This document shows, piece by piece, positions 32,142-43,613 of a DNA stretch of 64,000 nt (position 1 is the first letter of the stretch; each line of letters opens with the position of its first letter). The stretch spans positions 23,677,916 through 23,741,915 of the forward strand of contig NC_052489.1 of assembly GCF_009730915.1 (NCBI RefSeq). Reading direction: 5' to 3'. The stretch is from Dioscorea cayenensis subsp. rotundata. Lineage: Eukaryota > Streptophyta > Magnoliopsida > Dioscoreales > Dioscoreaceae. Below the pieces are notes generated by a model that was given only the letters and a program-made list of their open reading frames with translations, did no database searches and was not told where the DNA came from. Both the position numbers and the translations under genes were made by a program.

Positions 32142-33170
32142 TATGGAGAGTTTTTTTGTGCTATTGCTAGATACTACGGGGAGGGACGAGTGCTAATGTT
32201 CACTGCACCGACTTCTTGGGAATCGATGTTAGATGAAATATGTGAGCGATGGGGTCTCGATATTTCCGTGTCGGTGAAGTTTATCACACTCGATGGACAT
32301 AAAAGCAGTATGTCTCATATAAAAGCGAGGTTGACTTCCAAACAGCATGTGTCACGTGCACTCCATCTTCAAATGTTACGTTGTTGATCTTGTTGTTGAG
32401 GGACGGATGATGTGGCATCGTATCCCACCGAAAACGAGTTCTTCTCGTTGTAAGTTTCTTCTCGCTTTATGTTTATATAGTTGTAGAAGTTAATTATTGT
32501 TTATTATCCCTCGCCATCTGCTTTACATTTATCAAGTTTCCATTTAAACACTATTGTCTCCGATTAACTTATTAACTTATTATTTAACTTTTTGTTTTAA
32601 CGTTTAAGATTTATGTTTATCGCTTTAAATATTTTTGTGTCTCTGCTTTAAATATTGATCGTGTTCGCTTTAAACTAAAGTGTCGCGGGGAATTCGAATC
32701 TGGCAGCTCTCGCTTTCCACATCATGGCGAGCCTCGAGGGTGTGGCATGCCTTCCTTCCTCATCCGATCAAGTGAAGTGTTGTCGTTGGATATCGACAAT
32801 GTTTTGAAGGCGTTGAACATTTTCGAGACGCACTTAGGAATTTCTGCAATCAAAAGGAATTTTTGACTTCAAATTCTGAAGAACGAGAAACACCGGGCGA
32901 TTGTGGAAGGAAGCTTCGACTTCAAAAATGGCGTATAAGGAAGCTATATTCCCCATACCGACAATGACAGAGCCGATGGATGAAAATCGCGAACTGCGTT
33001 CTATGCACCTTTGTGACGAGAAGAGCAACCCTCGAGTGTCCTGAGGCGAAAGAGGATCGAGTCGTAAGCGTCCGAGGTCCGCGAAGTTGCGTTGTAGCCA
33101 TTGCCACGTTTTCGGTCACAATCGCAGATCGTGGAATGAATACTTGCCGACTAGGCATTGTGTATATACT
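32142..33170 (+). pseudogene. MULE transposase, internally deleted
   Basis: The first exon (about 32142-32450) reads MESFFVLLL, then ARYYGEGRVLMFTAPTSW, ESMLDEICERWGLDISVSVK, and after a frame shift MCHVHSIFKCYVVDLVVE, the PB1-like N-terminal domain of plant MuDR transposases. It ends at a likely splice donor after TCTCGTT. A second exon-like part from about 32690 includes SLDIDNVLKALNIFETHL and ILKNEKHRAIVEGSFDFK. At 33061-33140 it reads KRPRSAKLRCSHCHVFGHNR, the CCHC zinc knuckle, with the last Cys replaced by Trp. The DDE catalytic core and the SWIM finger that should lie between are missing. Frame shifts, stops and the lost core show a dead gene. Edges are approximate. Confidence 0.75.
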
Positions 33171-36100
33171 TCTTATTATTGTTTAAATATTGAACTTTAT
33201 ATTTAAATATATCTCTTACGTTTTTAAATATTTTTATTCTCTGTTTAAGCTATTATTTTTTTATCGTTTAAAAATAAATTTTGTATCCGCTTAAAATGTA
33301 CAACGGGATGGTGCTAGCGGTTCCCCTAAGCGTAATTAATACACGCTCGGTTCCCCAGCGCTTTCCACTCCCGTCGCGACATAAAAAATCGGAACATTAC
33401 ATTACACTCTATAAGAGATTATTAAGTAATAAGGATATTTTTAAACGAGAAAAATATTAAGTATATTTTTGTTGTAATTACATTGATATTATTAAATAAT
33501 AAGGATATTTTTAAAGCGGAAAATATTAAATTTAAACAGAGAAACCTAAACTTAAACAGAGAAAACGAAAGTTAAAGGGCGAAAAGTTATCATTATACGC
33601 TTAAAATGAATGTTGATATTAGCCGATAATGAAAAATGAAAATGAAAGCAGAACCCTACCCGATAATGTACCCTGCGGACTACAATATCATCCAACAAGA
33701 ACAGAACCTCAAAAGCGAAACGGAATGAATTTAATTGAATTTAGATACATATACATTTACATTGACAAAATTTTGTCATGTTCTTCGGAAAAAAATGAAT
33801 TAATTTAAAAGCTGGTTTACATTTGAAAACTATTACACCTATCTGATGACCATGACCCAGCTTGCGTACACTCCCCTCTGGGTTCATTTTACACGAGTAA
33901 AAGCGGAGTTTAAAACAATTACATTGATATTTACACTAATGAACTATATACTTAAACACCGAAAGTGTATGTTAAACAATGAATCTGGATTATTAAAGAA
34001 AGAATCGTGTATACAAATATAGAAAGAATGACTAAGAACCCGCTTGCGAGACTCCCTCCTGGTCGTGATGCGTGCGCCTCCCCTCCCTAAGTATGCGGGA
34101 AACATACCTTAATCGCAAATAAGGGGACGTCGATCTGCGGTACCCAGTAGCTTCTCACCGGCGAGTAGCGCTCGATAAACCGCATGACATAGGCGGCTGC
34201 GATCGACACTTCCTTTTTTTACGTCGTGGGGCTTCGATTAGCCGTGAACAAGCGGGTACTTTTGCGGTCGCCGACTCGCCCAACTCCATGTCGATCTGAG
34301 GTCGAATAGGTTCCATTGTTGAGATATACAAGTTCATATTAGAATGTCGATTATTTACGAACACTATTACACAAACACAAATTATTAAAAGCACTTACCA
34401 TTTTTCTAGCGCGTTTTTATCGTATTCTTCGGCTTTGGCATGAAGAATAATGCCCGTATTCTTGTTTTTTTCATTGTCAGGGGCGACGACTACTGGAAGT
34501 GGCCACTCATAATTACTCGGGAGGATGACGATGTCCACTTCACGCAAGTTGCGGCTGGCATCTCCAATCATAGCCATCGTGGATTCATGCGCTGCCGCCT
34601 CGCTTTGACATGAACAAGGCCGGGTCGGCGTGTGATGGGCGGCGCCTCTTATAACGATATGGCACTACGCTCATCGCTCTTTTTGCAAGATACATACGAA
34701 TCGTCCCATCACATCGCTCGCGTGACCATCTCCTTCCCTTCGAGCGGTCGAATAGATTGGCTCGTGTGGTCTCGATGAGTCGTTCTTCCACACAACGAGC
34801 TCTTTGTGGTTGAACGGAACAAAGACATGTAAACAATGTTGTAAGTATAAAAATTAAACGTTAAAGTATAAACTTTAAATTCTATATTGAATGTTTAAAC
34901 AGTAGCGGTAATATTTAAAGGGTATCACTTATAAGTTAAATGTTATCGTCAAAATTTTTAAAACGTTAACGCTCCTACTTAAAATGGTAACTAAAAAGCA
35001 GTTTTAAACAATATCATAAAAAAACTTCAAACTTACTTGTCCATAGGGCAGTTGAGGAAGATCCTTATCAACTCCCGTCAGTACTTATTGAGGCGCGATT
35101 AGCGACGTATTTTTTTCTTCGGAATGAAGACTTTCTGAAGTTCTTCTACTTTTTTATTGGCTTCCTTTAATGGGGGCACGACGGCAAGCATCAACGGGAG
35201 ACACTTCCTTGCATGCTTCTTGTTCTTGTGGGATTGTGTCTGCCTTCGATGCGGCACGGTCAGCCGTTGGTTCCACCGTGAATTCCACTTCGTTGAGGAT
35301 AGACTCAACGACCTTCTCAACCGTGAGTTCCAGCGGCGAGCATCGATGGGAGACACAACGTTGTCCGGTTGTTCTTCTTCATGGATTGTGTCCATCTTTG
35401 ATACTGCTTATCGTCAGTGCCGGTTCCATCCGTATGCATGATGTCGTCAACAACGTAGTCGACGATCTTTTTCCACCGCGGCAAACTCAGCGCCATCTTC
35501 AATCTCCTCCACCGTGATGGGCATGTCATCGATGTTAACAACATCGACCGCGATGGTGCTGCTGCCGATGGTCTTCGCTATTATTTCATCGTCACCGTAC
35601 GTGGTGGAGACGCGAGGCATTATTGTTTTCCTCTTTTTGCAAGCTTCTTGAATGAGGCCCGTCTTTGAAGGGCCACCCGATGATGTCCTCGTCGTCGAAC
35701 TCCGACGGCCAGCGATCCCCGGGTAGCTTCATTTTGTTTGAAGGGAAGGCGCGATCGATTGCGACTGTGACCGGCCTTCGATGCCTCACCCGAGCGACAG
35801 CCGAGGGAACCTCGGTCATCAAAAATCCTGCAAGCTCGCATGAGAGTTGCAGGGTGACATCCTCGCCCCTAGTCGGCAGGGAGCCGCCACCGTTAGAGTC
35901 TGGACACCGGTGCCGGGGGAAGCCACGGTCGGGCGGGGTGGGGAGGGCTTCTCGGCCTCGGCGAATGCGTTTTTGGCCCGAAGCGGGAGAAGCGGCGTCC
36001 CAGCCAGGGAAGAGGTTGCCCTCTCATCTTGCCTTTGAGCAAGCGGTTCGAGCAATAGCATCCGACCGACGGCGGTTGCCGAACAAATACTTCTTCATCA

Positions 36101-37400
36101 GAGCATTCGCGGGAACCACTTTCGAAACTAGCATGTGTAAAAGCAAACAATCTTAGCGAAATTATTTAGTTTAAACAATTAAAACTATATTTACACATGT
36201 AACTCAGTATATTTAAAGCGTTATAACCCTATTGTGTTAAAACGAAAGAACAAACAAATTAAACATTAAACTAAAAAAGTTTAAACGGTAGTTGAACAAA
36301 GTTAAAGCGGTAAGTTATAATGTTAAACGATAGATGAATAAAAGTTAAACGGTAAATGATATGGTTAAACGTTAACGCCTGACGCTAAATAAAAATATTT
36401 TTGAATTATTACCTCTTTTCTTTTGAGAGATGACAAACTCGTCTCTATCGTCCGCTGCTTCCGGTAAGTATTTTCACCGTAGCACGAGATCCTTGGGATC
36501 TTGCAGAACGGACTTTCTTTCCGGTTCCGGTCACTCAGAAAACCCGGATGTTAAAGCGCCACTGCAACCCTTAACATACCCGGTGTTGGTCTTCTTCCCG
36601 CAAGATCTAGATTGCGACTCGGGTAGCGGCTGTGGTATGTCCTCCATAAGCCACTCAGTGCGCCGCTCATGCCCATGCGTAGCGCCCCATTCCAGGTAGA
36701 TCATCGACATAATCAACGATCCAGTTAGGAACCGAGCAGGAGGTATTTGGGAAGAGGATTGTACCCAGGAGGTACACCATCAGTAGTTTTGCAAAATTCT
36801 CCTCTTCCCTCTCGTCCAACGAGTTCGTCAAGAGTGCTCCCGATGGAGTCTCTGTCTCTCGTGACGTCTTCGATAAATACCTCTCTTCGAAGTCGACCGT
36901 GTTTTCTTCTTCGAAACACGATCGCCTCCCCATCGCAACGCAGTGCCAAGAACGATTGCCACATCTTCAGGGCTCGAAAGTCGCGATGCTTTCCCCGATC
37001 CCGAATTTATTGAGTGCGGTTATCGTATCTCCGCACGAGAGTCAAGAAGGGCCCGCTCTTGGTATACGACTTCCAACTCGATGAAATGCCGTGAACGTGT
37101 TCTTCGGATGATCTCCCGATGTCGAGGGATCATGTGAACTTTCGATTCGACCCCACGGTCTCCACTCACGCGTGTCAAGTAGCATCGCCCATTAACTAGA
37201 TCGACCGCCATAATCACAAGCTCGCGACAATAACAACACATTGTTAAGCGGAAATGTAATTTGTTAAACGGTAAACACTCAGTTCTTAAACACTAATATC
37301 ATTTTTTAAGCAGTGACGTATACTATTAAACAGAGATACAAATAATTAAACGGAGACGAACTAACTTAAACGAGTAAAAGCTCATTGTTTAAACGGAGAC
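32530..37400. repeat. dispersed intronic motif TCTCYGYTTAAA
   Basis: A degenerate motif of about 12 bases recurs every 15-40 bases in the AT-rich, non-coding parts of the MULE. In the left half it reads forward: TCTCCGATTAAC (32551), TCTCTGCTTTAAAT (32640), TTCGCTTTAAACT (32668), TCTCTGTTTAAGC (33238), TATCCGCTTAAAAT (33285). In the right half it reads in reverse: TTTAAACAGAGAAA (33531), TTAAAGCGGTAAG (36305), TTAAACGGTAAAT (36345), TTAAACGGAGACGAAC (37352), TTTAAACGGAGACC (37389). The switch in direction follows the switch in gene direction, so it is always in sense orientation. Confidence 0.6.
34100..37241 (-). pseudogene. DUF1985/Ulp1-type cysteine protease gene, broken
   Basis: Read on the minus strand. 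Part 1 (37241-36430) has CYLTRVSGDRGVESKVHMIP, then FAKLLMVYLLGTILFPN, WIVDYVDDLPGMGRYAW and RTEWLMED in different frames: a DUF1985 domain. Part 2 (about 36150-35590) is a linker with PGDRWPSEFDDEDIIGWPFK. Part 3 (35540-35040) is low-complexity. Part 4 (34836-34395) reads DIVILPSNYEWPLPVVVA, where Ulp1 proteases have the catalytic His before Trp; here it is Glu. Part 5 (about 34210-34100) reads AAYVMRFIERYSPVRSYW, the end of the DCGxYVMRFIE block, with the Asp-Cys-Gly destroyed. Ulp1 (C48) proteases remove SUMO; this copy lacks both residues needed. In plants this domain pair is mainly found in transposons. AT-rich introns separate the parts. Confidence 0.7.
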
Positions 37401-38892
37401 CCTCATTTTTTTACAAATCGTAACCATATCAATCGAAAGTGGTAAACGTAGATTATAAACATTACACAAAGCACAACAATCGGAAAAACTATTTCGATCG
37501 TATACATAGACGAAAAATGTAAAACAAAACAAAAAAACCCTAGCCGAGACATCTCCTCGCAGACTAACAAAAACCCTCACCGATTAATCCCCCCGAAAGC
37601 TTCAATGTCTTCCAACAAAAAACAAAATCACAAACCAAAACCGAAAAATGTCTCTTCGTAATGAATAGTTAACAAAAAAACCATAATGAATACCTTAGGG
37701 ACCGCAGTGACGAAATGCCGAATACTTGCACGGGACTTCTTCTTCGAGACGCCAGTGGAAAGGGGAAGAGTCGCTGGGAAGAGAAGAGCTGGAGACGCAA
37801 GTTGAGTCTGAGTCGCGAGTTGAGAGAAGACAAAGCATTGTAATGCTCTAAGAAAAAAACCCACCCACTTCCTCTCACACTCGAAATGGAGTGCACTCAC
37901 GACTTCCGTCAGAGGGCATTTTCGTCCATAAAATTTTTAAATACACTCCGCTTAATGCATGCTACGTACTTTGGGGGTTTCAAAAATCATGGAGTTGAAA
38001 AAGAAGGGGTTTTTGGGTATTCCGAAACTATGGGGGTTTGTTTGGCAATTTGGCAAAGTTGTAGGGTTTTTTTGGCAATTTTCACTTATTAATATTGTTG
38101 TTTTGTTACAATTTTATCATTTTATTTTTATTCTTTTAGAATTAATTTAATTTATTGTTATTGTTGTTATATTTTTATAGTATTAATTTATTTGTGATAT
38201 GTTATCATTATTATTTGTTTTAAAGCCAAGGATGAGGAAAGGAGAACGACAAGTTGAATGGAAAAAGTTTTAAAGCCAAGGGTAAAATGGACATTTCATC
38301 ATTCGGATTGGGCATTCCTCAACCAATTGGGTTGAATGCCAATCAACCCTCTCCCCTCATCTCATTCCTCATAGATTCCTCACACATTCCTAAGCTTGCC
38401 AACCAAACAAAGCATTGAGCCCATTCCCAATCCATTCTCAATCCAAGCCTTGCAAACAAACAGCCTCAGACGTGATACCAATTAGTCAAGAAGCCATTGA
38501 TATATTATAAAAATATTAAGTATAATTTTTTTTGGCAAAATATGTGGCTTATTTGATTTAGCCCATCATTTTATTCTTCTAATTTGCTTTTGTCCTCCAA
38601 TTAGAGTGGTGAGTTGATGCTTTCACACTAATTAATTTATGATTAAAAATTGACATTTTCTTTGACATTTTTCATACTTGTAAGTCTTTTATTTTTTTAT
38701 TTTTTATTTTATTTTTTATAATATAAAAATATCCCTATCTTTTGCGTTTGGGTTCAGGATCACCCGCGGGAGATGAGCTCATTCCCTTATTCTAGATCAT
38801 AGACACACTAGCAATATTTTTTTTTATTAATACTAGCAAGTTATAATTACAAAAAAGTTTAATAAATTTTATATTTTAAATGTATTTCAATA

Positions 38893-39279
38893 TCTATACA
38901 TACTATTAAAGTAGATGTATAATCTATTCTTGGAGTGATTCAAGAACAGTTTAAGTTTTTTTATTTGCATTTAAGTTTTTATTTATATTATTTATAACAT
39001 TAATAATTGAAAAACTTTAATTATACTTAGTTATTTACGCAATAAATATCATAAAACCTTTAAAATCCAAAATATATAACAGTTTTAATTATAGGAGTTG
39101 TTTAATTGTATTATTTTTTATACACAATATGACCTTAAAATCTCTCACAATTTTAAAAACTCTGATACAAAACAAGGGAGAATGCCTAATATTTTTTAAA
39201 TTTATTGAATATGTAATTAATAATGGTACATAAATTCCATTTTATTGCATCCATTTCCCTAATTAGCCCGGCCCTCTGT
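38893..39279 (+). mobile_element. small decayed Helitron (candidate)
   Basis: The left end TCTATACATACTATTAAAGTAG (first 20 bases typical) is preceded by A, like the 5' end of plant Helitrons and of the one at 2569. The right side near 39238-39279 reads TTGCATCCATTTCCCT then TTAGCCCGG, resembling TTGCGTTCATTTCTCC before the hairpin of the large Helitron, but the hairpin and CTAG end have decayed. No genes inside. Confidence 0.45.
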
Positions 39280-40101
39280 GTCTATATCAATATCTATATT
39301 TATATAAATAAATATTATTAGTTGGTGTTAACTATTAGCTATTAAGTGGCCCAAACTCTACTTATCATAAATTGAAAAAAGTCAAGTGGCATGTTTCTTC
39401 AAAGATGGAACTATGAATGGACCCTTAACCTTCCTCATCTTAAATCTATTATAAGACCAAATTACAAAGATTAAATAAAAAAAACTTGTAAATTTTTAGC
39501 TTTCTAATTCCAATTCTTCTTAAAATAAATAATGACACAATTAATCCAGCTTAAAACATTGCCAAACTAAACCATTCCTTTATGCAATTAACATGTGTTC
39601 CAAAAGCATCCAAATTAAAATTTAAGAAATAATAATTCAAGTGCTAAGTACTTTTGTCAAAATTCTCATAAAAATTAAAAAATAAAGATTAATAAGGTGA
39701 GTGATAGAAACTTCACAGCTTGCTGTGGTTGAATGAGGTTGACTTCCCATCAAATGCATCCCAAGCCCAACTCTTTTTCATATAAAATATATATTTTATA
39801 TAATTAAAAAAAATAAAAATACATCTTTCTTTCCAAAACACAAATCATCAACCGAAAAATAAATAAATAAAAGCAAATTAAAATAAATGAATAAAAAAAG
39901 AGAAAAATTTTGTACAAGGAACAAGCAAGCCAACTTCTTGCCTTCACCATTTTTTGAAGCAAAGGCTGCCCTCAACATTTCTTATTAAATTCATGGTTTC
40001 TCCCTCACTCACCTTAGCATTCTCAGCTCAGGTTTCCTTCTTTCTATTGCTCTTATTAGGCCCTTTTGGGGCATTCTTGGAGCTGGTGGTAGGGAAGGGA
40101 A
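39280..40101. other. intergenic region and IRX10-like promoter
   Basis: AT-rich. The 5' leader of the GT47 gene probably starts in the CT-rich part at 39990-40060. A CACTTT/ACCTTAGC-type secondary-wall element could not be identified with any certainty. Confidence 0.3.
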
Positions 40102-42513
40102 ATGTGGGGTGACATGAGGGTTCTTGCCATTCTTCTCATCATTGCTTCTTTTGTAGGGATTAGTGCCAAGGAACTGGAACAGGGTCAGAAAACAGAGAGG
40201 ATTGCAGGTGAGGTTTTTTTTTAGTGTTGTATTTGCTGATAAATTGTTTGTTTATGATTGCTTTTGGTTTGGATCCCAGTTTGAGTAAAGTTTTGTTCTT
40301 TAATTGATGTATGGTATTTGTTGTGCTGAAAGTTGGGATCTTTGATGCTATTGTATGGTTTTTGCAAATTGTGTTTGATGTCTATGTACAATGAGGATCA
40401 TTTATTGCTGCAATACATCACATTATATGTTGGAGTACCAGTTTTCTTTGAGTGATGATTCATGATTTATGGGTTCTGATTGCCAAAGCTGGCTTATGTT
40501 TGGTTGCTATTAATTTTTTTTTTATCCAAATGAATCACAAATTGCTTGATGAGTTTCATTCATTCATAATTGGTCATTGTGGGTTTATTTTCTGAGAAAT
40601 ATACAGACTCTTTTGAGTTATTTTTATTCTTTCAATGCTTGTAATTCTGCTAGAATTCTTGATATTAAGAATTCACTGGTAGAGTCTGTTGTTAACTTAA
40701 TAAGCTTGGAGGTTGTTCTTTATCTGTATGGGTGCATATTTGAATCTTTATCTTATTTATAAGGAAAGAGAACATTGTAGGGTGTAAAATGAGAGGCATG
40801 TTGACTACTCAGACTTCAAGATTGAATTTTTGCACAACTAGCTCTAATGCTTGTTGTTCATGAGTTTTGAAATCTTTTGTTGTTTTTTCCTTTTCATTTT
40901 CCAGTCTTTGCTAATCAAATGCACAAAATCTTATTCTCTTTCATAAATAATGTTTGACCAGAACTCTCACAAGATGAGTGTTTAGTCTTCTATTTTCTTG
41001 TTCCTTGTCATCAATTTCCAAAATTATGAGCCTCTAGACATTCTACAGATTAATTAAATCAATTTCCTTCCTGGTTTCTCCAAAGCATCAATCCTATGAG
41101 TGTTTTTTTTTCAAGATTTGCAGATTAAAAATCTGATTTTTGCTCTCACTCTGCACTTCTAGATGCATTCTTACGATAATATTGCTAATAAATTCAGGGA
41201 GTGCCGGTGATGTACTGGAAGATGATCCCGTTGGAAGGCTAAAGGTTTATGTCTATGAACTGCCTAGCAAATACAACAAGAAGATTCTACAAAAGGATTC
41301 AAGATGCCTCACTCACATGTTCGCGGCAGAGATCTTCATGCATCGCTTCTTGTTATCTAGTCCTGTCCGAACTCTTAATCCCAATGAAGCAGACTGGTTT
41401 TACACACCTGTTTATGCAACTTGTGAATTAACACCAAATGGTCTTCCTTTGCCTTTCAAATCACCAAGAATGATGAGAAGTGCCATTCAACTAATTTCCT
41501 CGAATTGGCCTTACTGGAATAGAACAGAAGGAGCCGACCACTTTTTCGTTGTTCCTCATGACTTTGGTGCTTGCTTTCACTATCAAGTGAGTTTTCCAAT
41601 TGGCTTTAGCGCATTGTCTCCTTTGTGCTTGCTGAGTTGCATTAGTTGATTCTTACAAATTTTGTTCTCACGATCTAGGAAGAGAAAGCTGTCAAAAGGG
41701 GAATTCTTCCCTTGCTTAAGCGGGCGACACTGGTTCAAACTTTTGGACAACGGAATCATGTATGTTTGAAAGAAGGCTCCATTACCATTCCTCCATATGC
41801 ACCTCCACAAAAAATGCAAGCTCATCTAATTCCTCCTGACACCCCTCGATCGATATTTGTCTACTTCCGTGGCTTGTTTTATGATGTAGGGAATGATCCT
41901 GAAGGTGGATACTACGCAAGGTCCGTCTTCAAATTCATCTGTCAATGTTCTTCATAGCATCATCATGATTTAATAATTTTCACTTGTTCCATTGCGCAGA
42001 GGTGCCCGAGCATCAGTGTGGGAGAACTTCAAGAACAATCCTTTGTTCGATATCTCCACTGATCATCCGACAACTTACTATGAAGACATGCAACGAGCTG
42101 TTTTCTGTTTGTGTCCCTTGGGATGGGCTCCATGGAGTCCTAGATTGGTTGAAGGGGTAATCTTTGGTTGCATTCCAGTGATCATAGCAGATGACATTGT
42201 GCTACCATTTGCCGACGCCATTCCGTGGGAGGAAATCGGCGTGTTTGTAGCTGAAAAAGATGTTTTTAAGTTAGACACTATCCTCACATCTATCTCCCCG
42301 GAGGTCATACTAAGGAAACAAAGATTGCTCGCAAATCCTTCAATGAAACAAGCCATGCTCTTTCCTCAACCGGCACAACCCGGTGATGCTTTCCATCAAA
42401 TACTAAACGGTCTCGCCCGTAAACTTCCTCACGACGAGAGCATTTATCTGAAACCCGATGAAAAGATACTAAACTGGACTGCTGGTCCTGCTAGTGATCG
42501 AAAACCTTGGTAA
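40102..42513 (+). CDS. IRX10L: GT47 beta-1,4-xylosyltransferase, IRX10 type
   Basis: Exostosin-family glycosyltransferase that extends the beta-1,4-xylan backbone in the Golgi for plant cell walls. Exons 40102-40207, 41198-41586, 41679-41920, 42000-42513, all GT-AG, give 416 residues, as for Arabidopsis IRX10/IRX10-L. Residues 5-23 (MRVLAILLIIASFVGISA) form a signal peptide or anchor; a second Met at 40114 is an equally good start. The mature part begins SAGDVLEDDPVGRLKVYVYE, then MFAAEIFMHRFLLSSPVRT, WNRTEGADHFFVVPHDFG (glycosylation-type NRT), RATLVQTFGQRNHVCLKEGS, GLFYDVGNDPEGGYYARG, and the donor-binding end FCLCPLGWAPWSPRLVE, GCIPVIIADDIVLPF. It ends NWTAGPASDRKPW. The near identity to the recalled family makes the subfamily assignment firm. 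Intron 1 is 990 bases. Confidence 0.96.
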
Positions 42514-43613
42514 TAAACTTAAAACACAAACTCAATTGTGAATTTCATTGTAAAGTTTTTGTGCATTGTTTCAGTGAGTGTTTTCATTTCTGTATCTTAT
42601 TTTTGTAGCATTAGATTCACAATGATATATATGTATCTATCCATGTTGTTATAATTAAAGTTTTTTCGAACTCTGTTTATGCAACACCGTAAAAAAATAA
42701 ATAAATAAATAAATCAAATGTAGATCTCTATTTTGGCATTTTCATGCATTAATTGGACTATATTTGAGAATAAGAGATGAGAGAGTGAGAGGGAGTCTGG
42801 AAGCCACGCTTCCTCTGCTTCTTGCTTACGAACATAGCCAGCTGTATTGGCCCAGGCCCAGGCCCAGGTCCGTTTGGATAGAGATCAAGTTCGAAATGTA
42901 AACCTTGTTGTCTGGATATTGACCTTTTATTTTCATTTGTTATTTTAATCCTTGTATTATTTGAATTTTTTTTAATATAAATTTATTTTTTTATACGGTG
43001 ATGCACTATTTATGGTGGTATAACGACTCCCAAAAGTTTTATCATATGAGGTGAGCTAACATGTGAGACATTTGAGATCTGCTATATGTGGTCAATATAA
43101 TATATCAATGACTATAATCCTATAATGATAAATCTCCTCTATCTTATAATTTTGAAAAAGTAGAAAATATGACTTCTCCTACAAAAGATCAAATAAACAG
43201 GCGGTTGTTTTAAATGTGCTTTTCATTTAATGATTATGCACAAATTATTAACTCATTTAGTCAAATTATTCCAAATAATTTAAATCATTATCATTATTTT
43301 TAATACTAACTCATATTAAATGCTATAATAATACTATAAAAGTCAAATTAATTAAAAAAATAAAAATAAAACTTAATAATCTCATATCAATTAATTAAAC
43401 AAAAAATAAAAACTTAGACTGACTGAAGCCCTTATTTGAGGCCCTTTTAGTTCAAGGCCCGGAAAGCAGACAACCAACAAAAAAAAATTTCATGGGAACC
43501 AACCAACCAACCAACCAAAGTGAAAGCTCTTAGCAACTACTTCACCATTCTCTTATCTTCTTAGCGTTTCCAAAGAAAAGATAGCGTCTTTGTGACTTGT
43601 GAGAGAGAAAGCC
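42514..43613. other. intergenic region
   Basis: Contains the 3' flank of the IRX10-like gene, an (AAAT)n run near 42696-42714, three tandem GGCCCA units at 42849-42868 (GGCCCA, the site II type element), and AACC repeats at 43499-43518 in the likely leader of the next gene. A second GGCCC site at 43441-43461 lies about 160 bases before the next start codon. No further gene is seen. Confidence 0.4.

Larger units (their letters stand above)
31763..38085. mobile_element. MULE carrying transposase and Ulp1-like pseudogenes, 6,323 bp
   Basis: Ends GGGAAAATTAC (left) and, inverted, GTGAAAATTGCC (right), with weakly matching pyrimidine-rich arms of 100-200 bases (AAAACCCCCTCCAACTTTTG on the left, AAAAAACCCTACAACTTTG on the right). 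A perfect 9-bp target duplication TTATTAATA lies at 31754-31762 and 38086-38094, diagnostic of Mutator-like elements. The left half holds transposase pieces on +, the right half a DUF1985/Ulp1 protease-like gene on -. MULEs carrying Ulp1-like genes are known in plants (the Kaonashi group). The interior is more GC-rich than the flanks. Both genes are broken, so it can no longer move itself. Confidence 0.9.
31451..38467. mobile_element. Harbinger-like TIR element, split by a MULE
   Basis: Left arm 31451-31762 begins GGGCTGTTTGTTTGCAAGG; right arm 38095-38467, inverted, begins GAGGCTGTTTGTTTGCAAGG. Both continue with GGAATG/GAATGAG phrases, and the style matches the Tourist-like MITE at 8700-9422. 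Between the arms is the 6.3-kb MULE with its exact 9-bp target duplication, so the original element was only about 0.68 kb. Its own target duplication is not recognisable. Confidence 0.75.

Noticed and set aside
31988-32170. Leu-rich 60-codon frame
   Set aside because: Produced by the (CTT)n microsatellite in the MULE leader.
35157-36156. Long + strand frames opposite the Ulp1-like gene
   Set aside because: The minus strand carries the DUF1985/Ulp1 phrases; the + frames have no family pattern.
42078-42356. Minus-strand frame opposite the last IRX10 exon
   Set aside because: Shadow of a strongly conserved coding exon.
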